Positions 17,530 through 25,243 of a DNA stretch of 64,000 bases are shown here, in pieces. The translations under genes and the position numbers were made by a program. The notes under the pieces were generated by a model, which saw only the letters and a program-made list of their open reading frames with translations, had not been told where the DNA came from and made no database searches. The stretch lies in NCBI GenBank assembly GCA_022841825.1, contig JALHQT010000002.1:269266-333265 (forward strand), written 5' to 3'. Each line of letters begins with the position of its first letter. Position 1 is the first letter of the stretch. The DNA comes from Anaerolineae bacterium. Its GTDB lineage: Bacteria > Chloroflexota > Anaerolineae > Aggregatilineales > Phototrophicaceae.

Positions 17530-17557
17530 GTAGGGGCGACCCATGGGTCGCCCCTAC
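17530..17557. repeat. Perfect 28-base GTAGGGGCGACCC palindrome
   Basis: The left half GTAGGGGCGACCCA is exactly reversed in the right half, between GH-like paralogues 2 and 3, 8 bases after the stop of the former. It could act as a bidirectional RNA hairpin. Confidence 0.85.
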
Positions 17558-17603
17558 AGGGTTACAGGCAACAAATCGTAAACAATACGCAGGAACTCTG
17601 TTT

Positions 17604-19061
17604 ATGGCACATCTAACGACCCAACAAATGCGGCAGCGGCGCGGCATCCGCACCTTTGCGCTGGTCTGGACACTCATCACGCTCATCACGGGCATCGCCA
17701 CGTTCCTGGCGATCTTCGCGGCATACGATGTCTTCAACCTCGGCGGGCGCGGACCCGGCGCGATGCGCAATGTCGCCATCGCCCCCGCGACTAACGAGGC
17801 GGTCGCCGTCGTCGCCACCAACACGCCGTTCCCGACGCGCCAGATGGCGACATCCACCAGCGCCGCGCCAACGGAAGTCGCCGCGGTCGCACAGGCAGCG
17901 ACGGGCGTGCCCACCGACGCGCCCCAGCCGACGCCGCTGCCGATTGACGTAAATCGCATGGAAGTCGGCGTACAGGTGCAGATTCCGCCTGACCAGAACC
18001 CGGAATTCATGCGCCAGTGGTTTGATGTCTCCAAGAACCAGATGAGCATGAACTGGGTCAAGCAGCAGGTGCGCTGGGAGTTCTTTGAGCCGGAAGAAGG
18101 CGTCTACGACTGGTCACAAACCGACCTCTATCTGCCGATGGCGTCGGAAATGGGGCTGAATGTGCTCGTCTCCGTCGTCACCGCGCCGGATTGGGCCCGT
18201 GAGCCAGGCGTCAACCTTGAGCAGCATGGTCCGCCTGCGGATTACGACAAGTACGTCGGCTTCGTCGAGCAGCTTCTCAACCGCTACCCCGGCATGATCC
18301 ACGCCGTCGAAGTCTGGAACGAGCATAACCTCGACCGCGAGTGGACATCGACACGCGGGTTGCGCGCGGCGGATTACATCGAGATGCTGCGTCTGACGTA
18401 TCAGGCGATCAAAAACATCGACCCCGGCATCATCGTCATCAGCGGCGCACTTTCGCCAACAGGCTTGAGTGATGGTGTGCGCGCCTGGGATGATTTTGTC
18501 TACATGGATCAGATGATCGCCGCCGGGCTGCTCAATTACACCGACTGCATCGGCGTGCACCACAACGGCATCAACGTCAGCCCGGAATACCGCTGGGATG
18601 CGACGCCCAACGACCCGACGGCGCGCTTCCGCGGTCCCTTCGACAACCCGCATCATAGCTGGAGCTTCCGTTCAACGCTGGAGCAGTATCACAACAAAGT
18701 CCAGCTCGCGGGCGGCGACCAGGGCTTGTGCATCACCGAGTTCGGCTGGGCGGTCACGGAAGATTTCGAGGGCGTCGACGGTTGGACGGGCGTGACGCGC
18801 GGCGGCTTTGAGTTCGCGCTGGATAACACGCTGGAAGAGCAGGCGGAATTCACCGTGCTGGCGCTCGACAACATGCGCGAGTGGGGTTTCGTGCGGCTGG
18901 CGATGATCTGGAATCTGAACTACGGTCCACAGGCGGGCTGGGACCCGCAGAACGACAACGTCTTCTATTCGCTGATCGGTCCCGGCTTCTCGTTCCGCCC
19001 GGCATTCGATGCCATCCGCGACTGGCAGCGCGCCTACGAAGCGGAATTTGCGGGGAACTGA
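17604..19061 (+). CDS. Membrane-anchored GH-A-like protein, paralogue 3
   Basis: 485 residues: a membrane anchor (about 16-42), a Thr/Pro/Ala-rich spacer (about 55-115), and a single TIM-barrel domain. It resembles a GH39/GH5-like enzyme with PEEGVYDWSQTD and NVLVSVVTAPDWAR. The acid/base is E240 in EVWNEHNLDREW, where the usual Pro after Glu is His, and the nucleophile is E379 in CITEFGWAV. It is the most divergent of the three but keeps both Glu residues. It is probably co-expressed with its two neighbours. Confidence 0.86.
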   Translation: MAHLTTQQMRQRRGIRTFALVWTLITLITGIATFLAIFAAYDVFNLGGRGPGAMRNVAIAPATNEAVAVVATNTPFPTRQMATSTSAAPTEVAAVAQAATGVPTDAPQPTPLPIDVNRMEVGVQVQIPPDQNPEFMRQWFDVSKNQMSMNWVKQQVRWEFFEPEEGVYDWSQTDLYLPMASEMGLNVLVSVVTAPDWAREPGVNLEQHGPPADYDKYVGFVEQLLNRYPGMIHAVEVWNEHNLDREWTSTRGLRAADYIEMLRLTYQAIKNIDPGIIVISGALSPTGLSDGVRAWDDFVYMDQMIAAGLLNYTDCIGVHHNGINVSPEYRWDATPNDPTARFRGPFDNPHHSWSFRSTLEQYHNKVQLAGGDQGLCITEFGWAVTEDFEGVDGWTGVTRGGFEFALDNTLEEQAEFTVLALDNMREWGFVRLAMIWNLNYGPQAGWDPQNDNVFYSLIGPGFSFRPAFDAIRDWQRAYEAEFAGN

Positions 19062-19130
19062 GCCTCGCTCGCTCTCCCTCGCCGTTCGGCGCTCGGTCGC
19101 CGAACGGTGAGTAGGCTGGATGCCGCTGCC

Positions 19131-19406
19131 GCCCTCACCCCCAGCCCCTCTCCCGAACGGCGAGTACGCCTGGGAGAGGGGAGCCAGACGAGTCGCCCAA
19201 CAAGTCTACTGATGTCGAGTGAGTGATCAGGGCGTGGGACGCCCCACACGCAGTATCGCTTCCAAGACGCTAACAATAACATGGCTTCAATCAACTCAAT
19301 GCTCTCAGGGCGACACCTCTGGCTCCCCTCTCCTAGCCGCGCATAATGATTCACGATTATGGGTCGTTGGAGCGCGGCGGTCGGGAGAGGGGCTGGGGGT
19401 GAGGGC
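19131..19406. mobile_element. Candidate 276-base MITE-like element with 25-base terminal inverted repeats
   Basis: A 25-base sequence starting GCCCTCACCCCCAGCCCC (19131-19155) is exactly inverted at 19382-19406. Inside, a 16-base arm (19173-19188, GGAGAGGGGAGCCAGA) is exactly inverted at 19318-19333. The core has no ORF of note. A separate hairpin built on CCGTTCGGCG lies just outside, at about 19082-19107. It fills most of the gene-free space 19062-19422. No transposase is present. Confidence 0.65.
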
Positions 19407-19422
19407 TGACTACGAACACGCA

Positions 19423-19656
19423 TTATCTCGGATAGGCATACACCGCACGAAAGTCGTCTGTTTCAAGATCGGGATAATCTGCGATGATGTCGGCTTCTGT
19501 CATGCCAGAACTCAGAAGTTCCAAGAGCATTTCCACAGGATAGCGCAACCCTCTGATAACAGGCTGTCCATGGCAGATGTTGGGGTCGATTGTGATACGC
19601 TTGAGCAGTTCGTGAGCAGGCACAGTTTTCTCCGGACTTTGAAACAAGTTTAGCAT
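19423..19656 (-). CDS. DUF433 family protein, antitoxin-like
   Basis: 77 residues. The DUF433 core is clear: ITIDPNICHGQPVIRG, then a helix with MLLELLSSGMTEADIIADYP and a DLETDDFRAVYAY end. Family knowledge: many DUF433 proteins are VapB-like antitoxins encoded before a DUF5615 PIN-like toxin. Here the sequence downstream of its stop is the MITE-like repeat, not a toxin gene, so it looks orphaned. ATG at 19656 is chosen; the longer frame begins inside the neighbouring gene's end. Confidence 0.82.
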   Translation of the reverse strand: MLNLFQSPEKTVPAHELLKRITIDPNICHGQPVIRGLRYPVEMLLELLSSGMTEADIIADYPDLETDDFRAVYAYPR

Positions 19657-19666
19657 ACTTTTGTTC

Positions 19667-20689
19667 TCACCCGCTTCCGTACGCCCGCCCTTTCCCCCGG
19701 ACTCTGACGCCCACCCGCTGTCCCGGCAGGAAGCGCTCGCCCGCATCCGCGCGCGCGACCAGCTTCAGCCCGGCGTCCGTCTCAACGCCGATGCGCTGGT
19801 CGTGCCCGTAGAACTCGCGCCAGCGCACCTGCGCCTGCGTCCCGCCGTCTTCGCCGCCCAGCAGGAGCTGCTCCGGGCGCAGCAGCACATCGACCGCCCC
19901 GGATGCCGCCTCGTCGAGCGTGACATCGCCCAGCGCGATGCGCGCGGTCATGCCGTGCGCGCGCCCCGGCAGAAAATTCGCCTCACCCACGAACGCCGCC
20001 ACGGCTTTGGTCGCAGGCTGACGGTAGAGAGTCTGTGCGTCGGCTGCCTGGGCGATCTGCCCGTCAAACATCACCGCCACCTCGTCCGCCAGGCTCAACG
20101 CCTCCTCCTGGTCGTGCGTCACGATCAGGCAGGTGATGCCCGCCCCGCGCAGGATGGTGCTGATCTCCGCTCGCACCTGTGCCCGCAGCGCCGTATCCAG
20201 ATTGCTGAATGGCTCATCCAGCAGCAGCACACGCGGTGCCGGGGCAAGCGCACGCGCCAGCGCCACGCGCTGCTGCTGCCCGCCAGACAGCTCATGGGGC
20301 ATCCGCCTGCCCAGCCCCTTGAGACCGACCAGAGCCAGCATCTCGACGATGCGCTCGCTTTTTGCGCCGCGCAGCCCAAAGGCGATGTTGTCCTGCACGC
20401 TCAGATGCGGGAAGAGCGCGTACTCCTGGAAGACCATGCCAATGCGCCGCTCTTCCGTCGGCAGCGCGCGTCTGGCATCAGCGACGACCCGCCCATCCAC
20501 GCTGATCTCCCCGGCATCCGGCGGCTCAAACCCCGCGATCAGCCGCAGCGTCGTCGTCTTGCCGCAGCCGCTCGGTCCCAGCAGCGCGATGATCTGCCCG
20601 GCACGCGCATGCAGGTCAATGCCACGCAGCACCGGATTTCCATCGTATGCCTTTGTCAGATCGACACATTGGAGGGCGTACTCGCTCAT
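19667..20689 (-). CDS. Ferric-iron-type ABC transporter ATP-binding protein
   Basis: Cytoplasmic ATPase powering the importer encoded upstream. It has 340 residues: Walker A GPSGCGKTT, Q-loop VFQEYALFPH, signature LSGGQQQRVALARAL, Walker B VLLLDEPFSNLD and a switch His in VTHDQEE, then a C-terminal TOBE-like regulatory domain. This is the FbpC/PotA-type organisation. Its start overlaps the permease stop by 4 bases (ATGA). An ORF extension to 20815 was rejected because it overlaps the permease and lacks family similarity. Confidence 0.93.
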   Translation of the reverse strand: MSEYALQCVDLTKAYDGNPVLRGIDLHARAGQIIALLGPSGCGKTTTLRLIAGFEPPDAGEISVDGRVVADARRALPTEERRIGMVFQEYALFPHLSVQDNIAFGLRGAKSERIVEMLALVGLKGLGRRMPHELSGGQQQRVALARALAPAPRVLLLDEPFSNLDTALRAQVRAEISTILRGAGITCLIVTHDQEEALSLADEVAVMFDGQIAQAADAQTLYRQPATKAVAAFVGEANFLPGRAHGMTARIALGDVTLDEAASGAVDVLLRPEQLLLGGEDGGTQAQVRWREFYGHDQRIGVETDAGLKLVARADAGERFLPGQRVGVRVRGKGRAYGSG

Positions 20690-22362
20690 GTCGCGGACGT
20701 ATCTCCACCCCCCCGCATGAGCAGGAAGACGGGCAGCAGCCCAACCGCGACAATCGTCAGCGCCGGAATCGACGCCGCCTGCCAGAACGACTCCGCAGCC
20801 AGCATGTACGCCCACACGCCGAGTGTGTCCATGCCGAACGGGCGCAGCAGCAGCGTGGCGGGCAGCTCTTTCATGATGTCCACGAAGACCAGGATCGCGC
20901 CCGCCAGCATCCCGTTGGCGATCAGCGGTGCCTGGATGCGCCGCAGGATGCGCAGGGGACTTGCGCCCAGGGTGCGCGCCGCTTCTTCCATCGACGGTTT
21001 GACCTTGACCATGCTGGCATCGACGCTGCCATAGGCGACGGCGGCGAAGCGCACCACATACGCATAGATCAGCCCGGCGAGCGAGCCTGTCAGAATCAAG
21101 CCCGTGCCAAACAGATCGCCAAGCGCATGATCAATTGGTGACAGCGTCAGCAGCACGCCCGCCGCCACGACCGACCCCGGCAGCGCGTAACCGAGCGTGC
21201 CTAGGCGTGCCGCGCCGCGCACCCATCTGCTCTTGTAGATGCGCGCGCCATGCGCAAGCACCAGCGCCAGCCCAACGGTCGCCGCTGCGCCGCCGCCAGA
21301 CAGCAGGAACGTATTGCCGACGTACTGCCCGTAGACCGTCTCCCAGGTGCCGGGGATCAAGCCGTTGATCTCCGCGACCGCCCAGACGACAAGCTGCCCG
21401 ACGGGCAGGAGGAAGGCGGCGAAGAGGACGACGAAACAGGCGAGGAAAGCGACCAGCGCGCGCCACCCGCGCAGGCGCAGGCGTGTCACTCTGCGCCCCT
21501 TGCCACCCTGCTGATGAAAGCGCGCGCGCCCGCGCATCCAACGCTCGACGACCAGCAGCCCCAGCGCGAAGACCATCAGCAGCGACGCTAGTTCGGTCGC
21601 CGCCACGCGATCCATGCGCCCTTCCCACAGGCGGACGACGCCTTCGCTGATGGTTGGGAACGAGAAGAAGCGCACCGTCGCAAAATCGGTCATCGCCTCC
21701 ATCAGCGCCAGCGAGACGCCCGCTGCCAGCGAGGGGCGCGCCATCGGCAGCGCCAACCGGAAGAACGCGCTGCGCCGCGTGCAGCCCAGCGCACGCGCGG
21801 CTTCCAGCGTCGTGCCCGCCTGCTCGCGGAAGGCGGCGCGCGCCAGCATGTAGACGTACGGGTAGAGCACCAGAGTCAGCACCAGGATCGCGCTGCCGCC
21901 GGTGTAGATGTCCGGGAAGGGCGCGCCGCGTCCAAAAAGCTGTCGCCACGCCGATTGGATCGGTCCGGCGAAATCGAACAACGACATAAACGTGAACCCC
22001 ATGACGAAGGCGGGCATCGCCAGCGGCAACAGCAGCGCATGTTCGAGGATACGGCGTCCTGGAAATTCGTGCGTCACGACCAGCCACGCCAGCCCCGTCC
22101 CGATGACCAGCGTGCCCACCCCGACGCCCACCATCAGCAGCAGCGTGTTGCCGAGCATCGTCGGCAGAATCGTCTCCCACAGCTCTGCCCATAGATCGAC
22201 GCGCGGCGTCAGCAGTTCCGCCGCCAGCAGCGCGATCGGCAGCAGCGTCAACCCGGCAGCCAGCAGCGGCACCAGCGGCAGACGAAAACGCAAACGCGCC
22301 TTGGGGAGCGGCGCGGCGGTATCATTTAATCTGGGGATGATCGGTCGTGAGGCTGTCGTCAT
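20686..22362 (-). CDS. Ferric-iron-type ABC transporter permease (two fused halves)
   Basis: 558 residues with about 12 membrane helices in two repeated halves, as in FbpB. Each half carries an EAA-like loop for contact with the ATPase: EAARALGCTRRSAFFRLALP near residue 190 and EEAARTLGASPLRILRRI near 460. It is coupled to the ATPase gene by a 4-base overlap. The space to the upstream binding-protein gene contains a composite palindromic element (22382-22513), so the three genes may form one transcript interrupted by this structure. Confidence 0.93.
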   Translation of the reverse strand: MTTASRPIIPRLNDTAAPLPKARLRFRLPLVPLLAAGLTLLPIALLAAELLTPRVDLWAELWETILPTMLGNTLLLMVGVGVGTLVIGTGLAWLVVTHEFPGRRILEHALLLPLAMPAFVMGFTFMSLFDFAGPIQSAWRQLFGRGAPFPDIYTGGSAILVLTLVLYPYVYMLARAAFREQAGTTLEAARALGCTRRSAFFRLALPMARPSLAAGVSLALMEAMTDFATVRFFSFPTISEGVVRLWEGRMDRVAATELASLLMVFALGLLVVERWMRGRARFHQQGGKGRRVTRLRLRGWRALVAFLACFVVLFAAFLLPVGQLVVWAVAEINGLIPGTWETVYGQYVGNTFLLSGGGAAATVGLALVLAHGARIYKSRWVRGAARLGTLGYALPGSVVAAGVLLTLSPIDHALGDLFGTGLILTGSLAGLIYAYVVRFAAVAYGSVDASMVKVKPSMEEAARTLGASPLRILRRIQAPLIANGMLAGAILVFVDIMKELPATLLLRPFGMDTLGVWAYMLAAESFWQAASIPALTIVAVGLLPVFLLMRGGGDTSAT

Positions 22363-22381
22363 GTCTTCATCCAGAATACTC

Positions 22382-22513
22382 GTGCGCAGTGCGTGGTGCG
22401 CGGTGCTAACAAACCCGGTAGGGACGAGGCACGCCTCGTCCGTTCGTCGCGGACGCGATGAATGGCGTCCCTACTTGGCGACATTTTCGCACTACGCACT
22501 GCGCACCTCGCAC
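22382..22513. repeat. Composite nested inverted repeat, copy 1
   Basis: Outer arms rich in GTGCG/TGCGTGG (22382-22406) and GCACTACGCAC (22489-22513) enclose an inner element that starts GTAGGGACGAGGC (22418) and ends GGCGTCCCTAC (22474). The same nested layout occurs at 25066-25206. It lies between the iron-binding protein and permease genes. Confidence 0.7.
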
Positions 22514-22515
22514 AA

Positions 22516-23547
22516 TCAGAATCCGTACCCCGCGCGTTCGAGCAGGGCGACCGCCGCTTCCTGCGTATCGCCGTAGCTGCTGAGCGTGACCGGGTCAATC
22601 GTGAACTCGCCAAACTCGGCGATGACCGGGATGAGTTCGGCGTCAGGATTGACCGGGAACTCGTAGTTGCCGCCGGGAATACCGGTCTCGTCGCCCACCT
22701 GCCCATCTGTCACCATCCACTCGATCAGCGTGATGGCGTTTTCGACGTTGAGCGCGGCAGCGGTCACGCCGACGCCGCTGACATTGCGGAAGACTCCGCG
22801 CTGGTCTTCGCCCTGGTTCGCCCAGAAGAGCGCGACCGGAAATTCGGGGTCTTCGCTCAACAGGCGCGCCAGATAGTAGTGATTGGTCAGCCCGACATCG
22901 CAGCCACCCGCAGCGATGGTCTCCAGGATGCGGGTATCGCTGTCGATATAGGTCGGGTTATTCGCCACCCAACCCGCCACGACGGTTTCGGCAGCTTCTT
23001 CGCCCAGGTCGTTGATCAGCGCGCCCACCAGCGAGATCGTGTAGATGTGCGTGGCGGGACGCAGGCACAGCCGCCCGTTCCACATGGGGTCAGCAAGCTG
23101 CTCGTAGGTCGAAAGTTCGCTCGGATCGACCGTCTGCGGGTTGTACATGATCGTGCGCATCCGCTGGGAGACGGCGAACCACAGGTTATCCGGGTCGCGC
23201 AGGTCTTCCGGCACGGCAGCGGTAATGATGTCGGACTCGACCGGTTGCAGCAAGCCTTCGCTGGCAGCCAGATCCAGCCCACCCGCGTCAATCGTGAAGT
23301 AGACATCGGCGACGGTCTGCGTACCTTCCGCGCGCAGTCGCTCCAGGATCGACTGCGCCGACCCCTGTGACAACCGGACTTCGATACCCGTCGCGTCGGT
23401 GAAGGACGTGAACGCGGCTTCCATCGCGCCATAATGCCGCGCCGAATAAACATTGACCACTTCGCGTTCCTGGGCGGCAGCGGGCAGGACAGCCCCCATT
23501 ACACACAACGCGAGCACGACGATCATCAGCAAACGATGAGGATGCAT
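22516..23547 (-). CDS. Periplasmic-type ferric-iron binding protein (FbpA-like)
   Basis: Extracellular substrate-binding protein of the ABC importer. It has 343 residues with a signal peptide (1-26, ending PAAAQ). FbpA-like iron-site residues are visible: H38-Y39 in VYSARHYG and adjacent Y224-Y225 in TNHYYLARLL. The rest matches the family (DVYFTIDAGGLDLAASEGLL, MWNGRLCLRPA, SGVGVTAAALNVENA). ATG at 23547 has AGGAG 8 bases upstream; a TTG at 23553 is a weaker choice. Its mRNA leader is highly structured (23570-23665). Confidence 0.92.
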   Translation of the reverse strand: MHPHRLLMIVVLALCVMGAVLPAAAQEREVVNVYSARHYGAMEAAFTSFTDATGIEVRLSQGSAQSILERLRAEGTQTVADVYFTIDAGGLDLAASEGLLQPVESDIITAAVPEDLRDPDNLWFAVSQRMRTIMYNPQTVDPSELSTYEQLADPMWNGRLCLRPATHIYTISLVGALINDLGEEAAETVVAGWVANNPTYIDSDTRILETIAAGGCDVGLTNHYYLARLLSEDPEFPVALFWANQGEDQRGVFRNVSGVGVTAAALNVENAITLIEWMVTDGQVGDETGIPGGNYEFPVNPDAELIPVIAEFGEFTIDPVTLSSYGDTQEAAVALLERAGYGF

Positions 23548-23569
23548 CCCCAAACTCCTTGTCTAAACG

Positions 23570-23665
23570 CAGAAATCGGCATACGATTTCTGTACCTACC
23601 TTTAGGTCACAGCGCCGGGTTTTGGCTCAAGCCCCACTTGAGCCGGATGTTTCCCCGGCGTTGTG
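23570..23665 (-). promoter_or_regulatory. Structured 5' leader of the iron-transporter mRNA
   Basis: Reading toward the gene, the first element is a 12-base-pair stem (23654-23665 with 23608-23619, one G-U pair) enclosing an 8-base-pair hairpin (23624-23644, 5-base loop). After 15 bases comes a perfect 9-base-pair hairpin with a 5-base loop (23570-23592), ending 14 bases before the AGGAG. No T-run follows either stem. It does not match any riboswitch consensus I know. It could control translation or RNA stability in response to iron. Confidence 0.55.
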
Positions 23666-23671
23666 CGTTTC

Positions 23672-23697
23672 ATTATGCGCGACCCCATGAGCATAAT
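23672..23697. promoter_or_regulatory. Inverted repeat upstream of the iron-transporter leader
   Basis: ATTATGC (23672-23678) and GCATAAT (23691-23697) are exact inverted arms 12 bases apart, 125-150 bases before the binding-protein gene. The position suits an operator or a promoter region. It does not match the classical Fur or IdeR boxes. Confidence 0.4.
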
Positions 23698-23821
23698 TCC
23701 ACGCTTGTGATTAATTTCGCAACCTGACGAAGCGAGACATCGAACATGACCGCGTTAATGGATCAGGTTATTGCAGCGGGAATTCAGGTTTAAGCACGGT
23801 TAAATCGATGCTGGGGATACA

Positions 23822-23952
23822 AAACCGGGAAGAACGCCAGGAGCATATATTGACCTTGGCGTTCCTGGCGTCCTGGCGGTGGGCTTTATCTGAACCGCCA
23901 AGCCGCGAAGAACGCCAGGAGCATCCTATGGTCGTGGCGTCCTGGCGTTTCC
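23822..23952. repeat. Two copies of the GAACGCCAGGAGC / GGCGTTCCTGGCG repeat
   Basis: In the 410-base space between the iron-binding protein and the DUF4340 gene, GAACGCCAGGAGCAT occurs twice (about 23832 and 23910), each followed by its inverted partner with GGCGT and CCTGGCG. These belong to the family at 6449-6514. The rest of the space (about 23700-23820) holds nothing I recognise. Confidence 0.65.
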
Positions 23953-23958
23953 CTTTTC

Positions 23959-25014
23959 CTACGGCGTCGCCGTCGCTGCGGGTGTGACGCTCGCGCGCGG
24001 TGTTGCTGTAGCAGGCGCAGTGGTCGCCTCAGCGGTCGAAGCGGCAGCGGGTGTCGCCTCTGCCGTCGAGACGGCGGGTTCTGCCGTCGCTTCGGGCGTG
24101 GCAGTCAGGATGACAGCCGCGTCCGCCGTCGCCGTCAGCATGTCGATCAGGGACTGCATCTCCGCCTCGGCGGTCGCCGTCTGCTCGACTTCGCTGAATG
24201 GATTCGCCGTGGGCGGCAGCGGTGTGCTGGTCGGCGGCAGCGGCAGATAGGGCGGTTCGCCCAGCAGCGCGATCAGCGAATCGATGGCATCCGCTGGCAC
24301 GAGATAGATCATCGCCGCTTCCGCCAGGCTGACGACGGCGGTCGCCGTCGGGACGGGCGTCTCCGTCGGTGCGTCGGTCGGGCGCGGCGTGTTGGTCTCC
24401 GTCGGCTCGACGGTGGGCGCAGCGGTCGGCTCGGTCGTCGGCGTCTGCGCCACGCTGGGGTCAAGCGTAGGCACGACCTCGGTCGGCGCGGCAGTCGGCG
24501 CGGGCGCGCCGCTGCCCGGCGTGCTTTCCAGGACGGCGAAGTAGCGGTTGCCCGCCACGTTCTTTTCGCCGATATGCAGCACATAGACGCCGCCATCGTC
24601 CGTTTGCAGTTCCACGGTGTGCGTCGGGTTGCTCAAGCCAAAGCTCTCCAGCGCCGCTTCTGGCGCGAAGCTGTTGGTGGAAGACAGCGACACAAAGCTG
24701 CTGATCAGGCTGGGCACGGTGAGTTGATCGACCGTGCGGTTCTCGGTCGGCACCGTCGCCCCGCTGGCGGTCTCGACCGCCCACTGGAAGCTCGGATCGC
24801 GCGTCAGCACGGTGCTGTCGCCCGTCAGATTATCGCGCACCAGCAGCCGCACACCACGCGTGCTGTCCAGCGCATCAAACAGGCGAACCACCGCCTCGGT
24901 GGGCTGTGGGGTCGGCGTGCTGGCTGCCTGCTGCTGACTATTGAGCAGCACCCCGCCGACGATGATGACGATCAAGGCAACGACGAGGGCAACAGTCCCC
25001 CAGTTGAGTTTCAT
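23959..25014 (-). CDS. DUF4340-type anchored protein with Pro/Thr-rich insert
   Basis: 351 residues: a membrane anchor (about 6-24), a DUF4340-like domain (about 40-165) with SFQWAVETASG, VPSLISSFVSLSS and GGVYVLHIGEKNVAGNRYFAVL, a long Thr/Pro/Glu spacer (about 170-215), a short conserved segment (AAMIYLVPADAIDSLIALLGEPPY), then a second low-complexity Ala/Thr tail. It is the last gene of a GldA-GldF-GldG-like operon. In related operons the DUF4340 protein accompanies the GldG-like subunit. Its exact role is unknown. Confidence 0.83.
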   Translation of the reverse strand: MKLNWGTVALVVALIVIIVGGVLLNSQQQAASTPTPQPTEAVVRLFDALDSTRGVRLLVRDNLTGDSTVLTRDPSFQWAVETASGATVPTENRTVDQLTVPSLISSFVSLSSTNSFAPEAALESFGLSNPTHTVELQTDDGGVYVLHIGEKNVAGNRYFAVLESTPGSGAPAPTAAPTEVVPTLDPSVAQTPTTEPTAAPTVEPTETNTPRPTDAPTETPVPTATAVVSLAEAAMIYLVPADAIDSLIALLGEPPYLPLPPTSTPLPPTANPFSEVEQTATAEAEMQSLIDMLTATADAAVILTATPEATAEPAVSTAEATPAAASTAEATTAPATATPRASVTPAATATP

Positions 25015-25065
25015 CTTATGACATCTCCTCTAAGTCAAGGTAATCCTGATGTGCCTTAAGAAGAT

Positions 25066-25206
25066 GTGCGTGGTGCGCAGTGCGTGGTGCGGACAAGCTG
25101 GAGTCCTGTAGGGACGGCATTGATGCCGTCCGTGTTGCGCGGACGCCATGAATGGCGTCCCTACAACGGCTGTGTTCTTTCGCACCACGCACTACGCACT
25201 ACGCAC
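25066..25206. repeat. Composite nested inverted repeat, copy 2
   Basis: The outer 26-base left arm (25066-25091, starts GTGCGTGGTGCGCAG) faces 25181-25206 (CGCACCACGCACTACGCAC...). The inner element begins GTAGGGACGGC (25108) and ends GGCGTCCCTAC (25164). It fills the 229-base gap between the DUF4340 and GldG-like genes, within an apparent operon. Confidence 0.75.
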
Positions 25207-25243
25207 CTACCGGACAACATCCGTGAGATACGATTGATCTGGC

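Noticed and set aside
23570..23665. TPP, Moco or other known riboswitch
   Set aside because: The conserved cores I know (for example CUGAGA of TPP) are absent, so only an unnamed structured leader is claimed.
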